Origin: Sipunculus nudus
Lineage: Eukaryota; Annelida; Sipuncula; Golfingiida; Sipunculidae
NCBI GenBank assembly: GCA_026874595.1
Contig: CM049312.1
Location: 68,292,929-68,356,928, forward strand
Direction of reading: 5' to 3'
DNA length: 64,000 nt
In this document: piece by piece, positions 13,047 through 25,300 of the stretch
Position numbering within the stretch: the stretch's first letter is position 1
How the letters are laid out: every line of letters begins with the position of its first letter
Position numbers and translations under genes: made by a program
The notes under the pieces: model-generated
What the model saw: the letters and a program-made list of their open reading frames with translations, nothing else
Database searches by the model: none
Told to the model about the DNA's origin: nothing

Positions 13047-16000
13047 ATATATATAAAACACAAAACTTCACAGATATATATCTTAAAATCTCATTTGTAC
13101 TAACTCAAACAGTGTTTGGGCCCGATTAAATGGTGAAACTTTAATAAATGGATAAATGGAAACACACTTAAGGTATCCGTATCCGTGTTAGTACCGAATA
13201 AGTCGAAACGCAGCTTAAATGGACAATTACAGTTCCACCAACGGTAAATGTCACGTCACTATCATGTGATGTGGCATGCTTCACCTTCCCCCAACAATAT
13301 CAATTATGCTTGTCAATCGACAAAATATAAAAACTATCGCCGCTCATCTTTTACATGTACCGGTTCACTGTCCTTGTAATCTCTTCCAGCGCTTATTCAC
13401 TCTTCAAACTCTTTCGACCTATTTAGCTTGGAAATTGTATATCAAATTAAAAGGGCTTACATATAACATGCATCGATCACACCCATTCTATACTGGCCAG
13501 TATAATTATAGTCCGTGTGACAACATCTTTTAGGCCTACTCATAGGTTACACATGTTTATGCACATATTAACACATTCGACGTTATATTCCAGGCCATCT
13601 CCTCATTTGTAACGGTGTCTTATCTGGGTACTAAGCAGAATTTCGTACTCGCAGAGACAAGGCGACGCTATGCGGATTTTACATGGTTTAATTCCTACAA
13701 AGATAATGACGAAGCTGTAAGAGCGGAATGCTTGTTTTACTAAAACTTATGCAATATATACATAGACAAATACGGATATATACATAGTCACATTAGATAA
13801 ATGAGAAAATACTGGCATGAATGTGTTCTATCATAGGTAGGACTAGGCATATTTCAATTTTATTCTCCAGACCAAAACGGAGATTAATATATAAATTCAA
13901 GAGTCACATACCAAGACGGATTGAGGAGTTACATTTATGCACTTGCGATATCAAATATACTCTCATTAGAGAAACGGTTTCAAAGGTGGTTGGAAGTTTT
14001 AAAGGTGGGTGAAAGTAAGAGAAATCATAACTCACCTACAAAGATAATGACAAGGCTGTAGTGGCGTGCTGCCGCGGTCACCAGTAAGAGCGGAATGTCG
14101 TCTCTACGACGAGCTTTCCCGCCAGTAGGTGCTTCATTGATTGTCATGTAAAGTTACACAAGGCAAAGTTTGAAGGGAGAATTTTGGTTTTGATAGAGTG
14201 TGCGAAATGAGGCAAGTCACAAAGGGGGAACTAAGGGAACAAGGTTGGTCATGCATTACTAATGAGCGCCAAAAACACGTGCGCCATCTACCGGTGCATA
14301 AGAAGTGAAAACATACTTCCTTGCAAATACTTGTTTACAAATGAGTTTCCATGTATCCGGAAATCTTGCACGTCCCCTCATGCGGATGTGCGCTCTGTAG
14401 TGCACAGTTTGTGGAATCTGTGTCCCAATGTAGGTAAGAAATTTTGAGGAAAAACTTTTGATCGCCTTTTTGACACCGCATTCCAAATAATAAGAGATAT
14501 AGATCGGCTTGTTGACAGTCTGTAGGAGCAGATGATAAGGGCGGTAATAAATAATTACTTCTATTTGTTACTGACATGAACATAGGAAATCCACGTTTTA
14601 CAAAGGCTAGATATAAAAAGAGAGGGAGCAACATATCTTATGAAAGAATAGTTTGTTATCAAAGTTGCAAATTCGCCTACCTTTTAAAAAAGAATTTGTT
14701 ATTCATTACTTCCTCTGTGTATTTATAAATGATCTAAGGATAATTTTGGTTGTAAAAAGTTCGGATAAAGCCCTCGTGAATGATGTACGGACTTGTTTAT
14801 CAACATCATGTTTGCCCATCGGCCATATTTCACCCACAAACGATTGCGCCTTTCGAGGGTACCTCGGTGGTATGACCCAGCCACGGGGACGATTACGTAC
14901 CTAGGCTCCGCAGGTGCAGAAGTCACTGGGCCTGGTTAACACCAGGATATAAAATAAGAAGCATGTGATACTGCCCTGTCACGTAGTCCGAGACAGCAAT
15001 GGAATTCTGCAGATGAACATATCCTAAGTAAAATTAGCATTAAAAAATGGAGGCAGTTACCTCCACTAAAAAATATTTAAAAAAAAAATGTTAACTTTGT
15101 AAACACAGCATAGTTAACAAACGAGAAAAACATGTAACCTAAGGTAGTAGTTTGCATATTTGCGAAGGTATAATAGAGTCACTAATTGCAAAAAACGCCA
15201 TTTGCAAATGTCTAGCTTATCTGACTTGCTGCAAGATGCCCGTGTTGAATTTGTTTTGATTATTTTGGCGGAACCCCACATATTATTAACACGTCGATTT
15301 AAACAAAACGAGCAGCCTACAAAACAAGCCAAGCAACATTTTCTGGACTATTTTATGAAAGCTCCAGGGATTACCTTTAGTTTATAAAGGTCAAATAGGT
15401 GATTTAGCCCTTTTAAGATAGAAAAAACAGTATAATCATTGAGACAGTCTAATGTTTTAATGAAGGATCCGGATGTTTTGCAAAATGGACTGTGGATGCG
15501 GACCCCAATGCTGATACGGCCAAAGGAACATATCATAGATCAAATTAAACATTGTACCTTGGCTCCCAATCGTCCAGGCTGCTAAATGTCCTCTGATTAA
15601 GGGTTCATAGGGGTTGATTAGTTTATGAACTCTTATATTTTCTCTCATACGGGTTGGCGAGTTTATTTCTTCATGAATATTCCGGTGAAAATGTTTGTGG
15701 TTGGACTTTCTTTGGTCCCTAGAGTACAAAGTGACATCTAGTGGCCAATATTGCTTAATATAATGTTATTTGGTCGAGAGACACAGATAGCGGAATTCAG
15801 GATACCTTTTGAAAATGTACATGCAAAGTGGCCTTTTCAGCATTATGCTACGTAGATGAACCTGGGGATTAACTATTTTGCATACCAAATGCCATATTTG
15901 GTCATCATGAAAATGAGATGTTTGCAATCGCCACGCGTACTCTGGAAGCCCCCTTCCTCCCCCAGCAACTGAGTGATAGTAGGTTATCCAAAGAGGATTT

Positions 16001-17530
16001 TACGACCTTGAAAATAGATAAAGATAAAAAATAAAGACCAAGAGCTAAAATGTCATCAATGAGTAATATTATGCAAAAAGGTCGTTTTTCGCTTATCAGC
16101 CATATGAGAGGAGAGAAAAGAGAGAAAAAATAATAGATGATTTTGCACCCTAGGGGAAATAAGTCCATCAACAAAACATTTTCACCTAAATATTGATATA
16201 TAAATAACTCATCCACCCAAACCTCATAAAAACCTCTAAACGGGTAAGGCTTAAAACGCAGCTATTCGTAGGTTCACAAGATATCCGAAACATGACTGTA
16301 CCGGTCATCTTTCTCTCGGTATGTGGTTGATGTGTTGGCATAATTGCCGTATACTCTTTATCAATTGATAATTTAGTCACGCCTTGACAGTTGAATGGTA
16401 ACACGCTCTGCTGTCTCCGCTGGCGACCCGGGTTCGATCTCCGGCGTACCTACTGGAGAGGTACTTAGTGGTCGGTCCTGGGTCGGTGGATTTCTCCAGG
16501 TATTCTGGTATCCTCCATCTCCATACACTACCGTAAACCACCATCCGAGCCATGGAGAGCGCCAAGAATTATCTACAATAAATATATGCAAAATTCATGT
16601 TAAATATATAAAGTATATAACTATGTTGGAATTTTTCAATGTCAAGTGTTTCTCACCAGGGGGCCTCGCCATCGCAGTTCCAGGAGAGGTGGCAGGCTTC
16701 TACTTGGCCTGGAGTATGTACGGTAGAGTGCCGTGGCGCACACTCTGGGAGCCGACTATTAAACTATGTGACGAAGGTCACGTGGTCCCGCCAGCGCTTG
16801 CAGGAGCTATCAGATCATACAGTGATTTTATCAAACAGGAGCCCAACCTGAGGTATGCGTCATATAGTTTGTTGATTACGTCAATAGTTTATCTTTATTT
16901 CTTCCAGCCACAGGGAAAAGTGGGATTCTACATGCGTATACTGTCTGTATGTGGTACGTATGTTTATGAACCTGGAAAACCGACACCTTGTATTCTCTTA
17001 TAATGGTTTTATGTAAATAGCACTATTCTGGGAAATTCGATCGCTCATTTGATGCGGCGAATGAAAACGATTGAATAAAACGATTGAATACTCTTATGGT
17101 AATTATGTATAATTCCACACTCTGACGTCAATGGCAGAGAGTGTGCGTGTGCGTGTGTGTGTTGGATTGGGAATGTTATGATCTTATGGAGAAAGATGAA
17201 ATACGCTATGTTTTTTACTTATGTTTGTATTTCGTATTCGTTTGTATTGATATAGTTCAATTTCCACATTAGATGATTGAAAAAAATTTGACTTTTCCTA
17301 TTCATTTAATATATTTGTATTTTAATAAAAATCAATAGTTTAATTTCTGGCTTTCAGAGAACTCCTTATTAACCCTGCAACCGGAGAGGGATGGGTCGCA
17401 GGTGATTACATCAAACGGCCAAAGATGGCAAAGACCCTTAGAGATATAGCCGACGACCCGTTTACTTTTTATAACGGAACTCTGGCTCGTGATATCGTCG
17501 AAGACATCAAAGAATATGGTAATATATATA

Positions 17531-17617
<87 letters not shown>

Positions 17618-17841
17618 TTCCCATGCTGGTTCATTGTATACAGATGGAAACGGTATATACCGAAAAGTCGGTTCACTGCCGGTTGGAATTTCGCTTGTTC
17701 CTATAAAAGTGTGCAGAGTGGCGGGGATATCTGTCGCACCGCACCGGAAATCGGAAGATCCTGGGTTCGATTCCCACCGACAGTGAACCGACTTGTCTTT
17801 GTTTACCATTTCCATCTATATACAATGAACCATCATGGCTA

Positions 17842-17889
<48 letters not shown>

Positions 17890-19132
17890 GATTGACAAAA
17901 GCAATTTTGGGATAAATGTAATATGTCTCTTGAATTTTGTTATCGAAATTCTTAATAAAAAAGATAAAATATATTCAGCCTGCCCCCAATGATTTTTAAA
18001 GAAACGTCTGGGAACCAAACTGTATTTTCCTTTAAGTTAAATGTATATATTACATAACGTGTAGGATTGTGTCTTTATGAATGTATTACAGATGGCATCA
18101 TCACCTTTGAAGATTTGGGGAATTACACAGCTGTAGAAAAACCACCGCTAGAGGCGCCCGTCAGTGACGACCTGACTGTGTACTCTCCCACAGGACCATC
18201 CAGTGGCGCCATCTACTCACATATACTCAGTATTTTAAAAGGTAGGTAAAGCCAGTGATGGAGTCAAGGGGGGGGGAGCAGGGGGCCACGCACCTTGCAT
18301 CCCCGTCCAACTTTATATTGTAAAATACAAAAAAACTTTCCAGAAACTATGAGAATTTAAGTGTGAAAATTATTTCCAGAACAAGGATTATCAGTCAACC
18401 TTCATTATACTGTACACTTTTATCTGCAACAGTTAATGCATAGAGATATATCGGGGACATAGGCCTGGTAAATTTCACTCCGTGTTGAACATCCTTCCTT
18501 GATGGGGCATTCATTTTAATTTCTGCAATTGTGTAATTTACCAGGCCACAGTCACTATACAAGACAACAACCACACCGAAACATACATAGGACTGATAGA
18601 GAACACATTTAAAACACGGTACTACGGACACACTAGCAGTTTTAAAAACGAGAAATACAGAAACAGCACCACGTTAAGCCAGTAGTTAGGGACCCTGAAA
18701 GACAAAAAAAAAAACACCACATGCCATCAGTTGGAAAATACTCGCGAAACTCAAGGCATGTTCAACCACAACAAAGAATGTAATTAATGCAACACGGAGA
18801 AATAATTCATCATATGCAGACTGGAACAGAGCACATTAAATAATAGAAGCGAACTGACCTCCACATGTAAACACAGGGCCAAGCACCTGCTGTGTAACAT
18901 CAAGTAATCCTACAAACCCATGCAAACAAACACAATGGCTACCTGGACCACGACAGCCTCAACGAACCCAGTAACCCAAGCTCAATCCTGCTAATTTAAT
19001 CGGACTGAATTCACACGTGATCATTACAGTTTGTACCTGAGGAGTGGGCCGGCTGGTAAGCTGAACTCACGAAACAGTACTGTAGTACATGATGAATTCA
19101 AGCTAACTATACACATAGTATAATATTATATG

Positions 19133-19193
<61 letters not shown>

Positions 19194-19268
19194 ATGTATG
19201 AATAGCCATGCTGGTTCATTGTTTTATAGACGGAAAGGGTATACACAGAAAAGTGTTTCACTGCCAGT

Positions 19269-19341
<73 letters not shown>

Positions 19342-22300
19342 TCTGCAGCCACCCCCGAACCCACACTCCTATTAACTCAGCTTCGGCTAAAACTGGCTAC
19401 GCCCCTTGTAAAGCTATGCATGGAAGCGGAGTACACTGTTGGTCCCACAGTTGGCGCCAGATGTTAACAGTATACGCAGTTGGTCTTTAGCAATGATGCA
19501 CATATCGTCCACCATACATTTTATAGATTATAAGCTAGTGAACAAACATTAACGGAGTATTTTCTTTCATGCCATCAAGAATGTTTGCATTATTTACAAC
19601 TTTATTGAACGTGATGAGGTTTTCTCTATTTTATACAAATAATTAAAAAAAGGTAAGATTACTCCTACCTAGATATCATAACAAGTCCAATTTGGCACAG
19701 GTGATTGGAAGTTACATAAACATTTGCAATACCATATACATTATCTCTCGTTTATAGTTCATTTTGCCTGAATACAAAAGTTCTCTAGGAAATCTATCCC
19801 GGCAGACGGCAGACACGGGGGGGGGGTGGGGGTCGCTTCATACACAATCGTGTACAATTTTCGACCTATCAAAAAAAAAAATGCGTAGCCTAAAAAAAGC
19901 CGATGCAACCAAAGTCTATTATAATATAGATAAGGCCAATTCAATACATTACTGCACAGCAAAACACCTTTTCTCTGGAACTTCTCTTTTCTATATATTC
20001 ATATAACACATATTTGGTATAAAATTATGTTATTCAGATTGCAGGAATAAGTAGAAAATTAATTTTTTTTATATTCCAGGTTATAATTTAGGTCCTAATG
20101 ATATATCAGACGTCAAAAAACAGGTTTTGACCTACCACCGCTTAGCTGAAGCCTACAAACACGCCTATGCCAAACGCTCTCACCTCGGTGATATAGACTT
20201 CCTCAACGAGACAGGAAGACAGGTACGTGTAAAAATGGCATTTTGAAAATAAACTAATAGGACATTAAGGCATAAGCTTAACAGACTATTCACAGTATGT
20301 AGGGATTTATTATTTTTGAGTTGGGTATTTTATTTTTATTAACAAAGAAATAAAATGATAAAAATGAAATCAATTCGTCTTTATATACTTTGCTTTTAAA
20401 TAACCAGAAAGCTAAATTTATTCGTGTATTTTCATGTAAATCCAAGCCGCAAGAAAAAATAGCCTCACGAAGTCCTAATCCGGCACTTGTAATTTAATAT
20501 TTAGAAAAAAAACAGTGTGCGATCTAAAAGTCCTACATAAGAAAAATACGAAATTTAAAGGATATGTTTTCGTAAGGTTATGCGCCCCTAAAATTAATCA
20601 TTTTTTTCTATAGGAATTAGCGTAGGCAAACTATTTACTCTTTTCCAGATCATACGTAACTAGACGTGTCACTACTATATAATTGTTATGAAGTGTATAT
20701 AAAATAAAGTGCCTACAGACTTCAGAGTGGAAGAAAAGTCGACCTGTATCAAGGACTTTGAATATTCATTAATTTTGTACCTTATCGAAACTTTATGATA
20801 ACAGAAAATCAGAAGTCAAATGCATCTCACATGGGTTTGAGTATAGTATTTAAACGTTATATTTTATGCTTTATCTGAAAATGTTAGACTGTTATACTCT
20901 ATATAGTGCTTATTAATACTGAGCAGGGAGGCTGATTTAGGAGGCTTATGTTTCATCCTGAGTTTGACCTACCTTTTAAAACATTATCCAGATGATCCGG
21001 AACATGACCGATCCTGGATACGGTGAATACTACCGGCGCCGGATAGATGACAGTCAGACATTTAACATTTCCTATTATAACCCGGGATTTGAACCTGGTG
21101 GATCTGACCATGGTACAGCACATCTGTCCGTAATGGGCCCTGACGGCAGCGCTGTTGGTATCACAAGTACTATCAACCTATTGTAAGTAGTATGCGATAA
21201 AACAGTGTTACAAAGTATTGCCGTGGGATAACTGGGGCAACAGTCAACACCCGCAGCTTGGCGATAATTGGGAGTAAAGTATGGAGTGTACGACCTCGCA
21301 CATTAGGTCAATGATTTATATTATGTACGGAGGTGTGAGATACCTTTTCCGTACTTGTGTAAATTTCTTAAATATACGACTGATCCATCATCTTTAGATA
21401 GGACTGTATATTGAATGAGAATGAATGTTACCAGACAATAAGATTTCAGGTATTTTATTGGATTCCGAGACAAAGTCGGAAATACTTTGGTTTTAGTACG
21501 GCCACGCCGCTGCCGCCGGAGATAAACCTTGTCTGTGCGATAACTGAAAAAATAGTTCACGCAACTTAAGTAAACTCGACATGTGTATAGATAATGGGTG
21601 AGAATTCGAAGACTATTTAAAGTTGGGTCATAGCCTTTTCTAGGAGAGTGACCTTCACCTGGAATAGGTCCATTATTGGTGAAAATCACACACAATCTTA
21701 ATTATCTCAAGAAAGATTTATGGATATGACAAAAAAATCAATTTGACCGATGATCTTGGATAGCTTTGTCTGTTACGAGTGGCTGATGGCGCAACATATA
21801 ATGTTGTACTGTTTTTTCGCCTTAATCCTCCTATCATTGAAACTTGAAAGTACTGTGGGCACTATAAGTCAAAACATATTGAATTCATTGATATTATGCA
21901 CAGGCATAGATATGAGCTGCAGGATTTACTCTAAATATATTCGGGTCATGACCTTTATAATGAGAGTGGTCTTGACCTTGAATAATTCCATACTTGGTGA
22001 AAAAATAGACAAGAACATTGTGTCTCAATATGTTCCTGAAAATCAAAATGAAAGATGTCAGATAATAAGTTGCCGAAAGAATTTGGAAATCTGTGACCTT
22101 GACATTAACCATTGAAATATCCAGGCTAAGATATGAGTTGTAGGATTAGGTCTATATATATTCAGGTCATGACCTTTATAATGAGAGTGGCCTTGACCTT
22201 GAATAATTCTATACTTGGTGAAAAATAGACAAGAACATTGTGTCTCAATATGTTCCTGAAAATCAAAATGAAAGATGTCAGATAATAAGTTGCCGAAAGA

Positions 22301-25300
22301 GTTTGGAAATCTGGGACCTTGACATTAACCATTGAAATATCCAGGCTAAGATATGAGTTGTAGGATTAGGTCTATATATATTCAGGTCATGACCTTTATA
22401 ATGAGAGTGGCCTTGACCTTGAATAATTCTATACTTGGTGAAAATCAGACGAGAACATTGTGTCTAAATGGATAGATGTATCTTCCTGATAATCAATATG
22501 AAAGATGTCAGACCTTTGAAATATCTCTTTTCTTCCAATGTGACACTCAGATTGTTTCCACCAAGATCTCAGACATTTTTGAAGACTAGTGACCTTGACA
22601 CTGCTTTTCAAGGTCAAAACTGCGGAAACATAGGATTTTGTTAACCCCGTAAAGTTTGAAGTATACTTAATCTATTTCCTTCAAATTTGAAATAAAAAAT
22701 ATATATTTCCACTAATATCTCAGATTTGTTCGATGACTTAGTGGCATTGAGCTTGATCTTCAAGGTCGAATTTGCTAACATAATTTTTGTTTCCCTCCTT
22801 AATTCTGAAGTACTGTATGTGTTTCTTTCAAATATGACACCAAAATATTTTTTGCTCATCTCGGATTAGTGATTAAGAATAAGACAAACTTGAAGAAATG
22901 AAGGCTTTCTGTGAACCTCATAATTTTTGAATAACTGCTTTATTTTCTTCAAATTTGATACACAAATTGTCTCCATCAAGATGTCGGACAAGTTCAAACA
23001 TGTGTGACCTTTACCCTTGTGACCTTGGCGTTTCGAGTGTCAGTATATGCTTCTAAAAAGAGGCCCATTTTAAAAGGGGGTATATCTTAATTGTCTGGGG
23101 ATACTATGACATATCTGATACCATAGGTTCTAGATATTTAGCCTTCTCATTTTGAAACACACGGGGGGGGGGGGGGGCAGCAAACAAACGTAGAACGAAT
23201 ACCCTTCTAGCACCAATTATGGCTGCTTTGGATGTATGCTCCCCAGGGAGCTTAGGAAAGCTACAAGAATGAACAGGCCTTGAAGACGAGGGCAAAGTGT
23301 AAAGTAGGATAAGATTGACATTGTCAGTGATATAAGACTATAAAGACCCACCTTTACCATTTAGTCTGTGACGCTTTCAAACACAGGAAGCCACATTTAA
23401 TTTAAATGGTTTGATTTACTGGACCTTCCTGTTCTATTATCAAATCATCGGCCAGCTTTTAACAATGTGTTATGTTCCTGTGATTATATTGTGATTGATA
23501 TTGTCGATGAGTCCTTCAATAATTTATAATTCGTAGGCAACCATTTCCAAACTGGAGGTGATTTTCCTGTGTCGATCGATAGGAACACACATCGCCAAAT
23601 AGTTCTCTTTTACTTCAGACTTTTGTGCCATTATCCCTTTTCAGAGAACACGGAAATTGTCTTTCGAATCCCATTAAACTCGTTTTCGTCACCATTGGCC
23701 AAATTGTGTGTCAGTCTGAACATTCAGTACTGCACTATATTCCAAATTGCTAACATGTGTGATGCCTTTTACAGAACCATATACTTGGAACTATATACAT
23801 ATATTTTCACCACCAAACTTTTAGTTTAATTCACTTTGTTAGTTGTTACAGTAGCGAACAAAGGAGTTCTCTGGGAAACGTTTTAGAATGTTTGGGTGGG
23901 CAGTCATAAAGAAAAAACTTAACTGATTGCCAATTACAACCACATTCAGTTTATTCATGCCATGTTTATCTTCTTGGTTACACTTGCGATATCATTATAT
24001 TTAATTTCTACTTCATTGCTCAGTTTTGGATCAAAAGTTCGAGGGAATAGAACGGGCATATTTTTCAACGATGAAATGGACGATTTCTCCACCCCGGGGA
24101 GCAGAAATGCTTTTGATCTACCTGCATCACCGTCCAACTTCATAGAACCAGGAAAAAGGCCAATGTCATCCATGTGCCCGGCTATCATCTTTGACAAGCG
24201 AAAGAACGCTGTCGTCCACGTGACCGGGGGGTCAGGGGGTACACGAATCACCACGGCCGCAGCTTTTGTAAGTCACGTGATTATAAAGATTTATCATGCG
24301 TTTTCCTTAAGATTCTGTAAAAGTCGCCTGTAAAAAAGATATGTGCAAGTATAAATGTGTTCCAACATCTCGTTGTCCATACTCTGAATACATGTATTGT
24401 ACTAATGCACAATACATATGCACAATGCACCACTAGATATACGCTCTGATTTGACACTGTTGTATATACAGTAGCCTACGATACCCGACTGCACGCAGGA
24501 TTCCCGTTGACTCCTATATTTACTATATTCCCCTATAAAAGAACAATTGTCTCCTATAAGTTCTTGTATTGTTCAGCATTTAGACTAAAATATCATAGGT
24601 TTCTCTATATTTTTCACTACACAATCATATGTCCCCAATAATTGTTATTACTGGGTAATTATTTACACAAACCTATTTTTTATTGAAAACATGCATCTCA
24701 TATATATATTCGGTGGAATGGCTTCTGCCATCTTGGCTTAGAACTTTGTATACGGTCTCCCTTGTAAAATGATATCACAGAAAACATTGGTTATCGCAAC
24801 ACCTCTGCCCATGATTATTCATTGAATGAATATGCGATTAAGGTTACATATAGTTCATGAATATTTCAATTGGAAACCTAACCAATACGTTTACTTGCTC
24901 TGGATTTGTACGATTATCTGTCCTGTGATTTGATATGATAGAAAATAGTCCAAAAATGCTCTCAAGCCTGGGACTAGGCCTATTACTACAACAATAGCTT
25001 TGAAAATCGCGGATATATTAGACAGGTATGCTTGGGTGCTTCCAAAACTATAAAGGAGGGCACATGAATTAGAAGGGAGAATATGCTTAGCTGATCAATT
25101 TTCAGAGTTAATCTGGACTCGGCGTTTCGGTGTTTTTGAAATAGACACAGTCGCTCATTTTACCCGTCGGATTGACTGGGATGTGTGGAACGTCATGCAT
25201 TGGCATATTTTTATCTAAATTGGATTTTACAGAACATATATTTGTAGGCTTCTTATTCGCGAGGGTAATATTGGAGACTTTCACTTCTCAGTGTTTGGCG

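Larger units (their letters stand above)
12836..16659. other. Long GGT intron holding SINE copies
   Basis: Intron between exons c and d. It contains a (CT)n-(AT)n block at 12961-13046, nested repeats at about 14695-15345 and a SINE at 16380-16570. The remainder has no supported coding sequence on either strand. Confidence 0.75.

Noticed and set aside
16380-16460. True tRNA genes at the B-box sequences (also 8185-8264, 17740-17790, 26343-26405, 58090-58160)
   Set aside because: Acceptor and anticodon stems do not pair well and each head continues into a repeated SINE or foldback body.
16395-17003. 202-codon frame as a single gene
   Set aside because: It joins a SINE, an intron end, GGT exon d and the next intron by chance; only 16660-16852 is coding.
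17489-17992. Long open frames reading IYIYIY in several places (also 2412, 19103, 35228, 62536)
   Set aside because: They are translations of (AT)n microsatellites with no domain, start context or splice logic.
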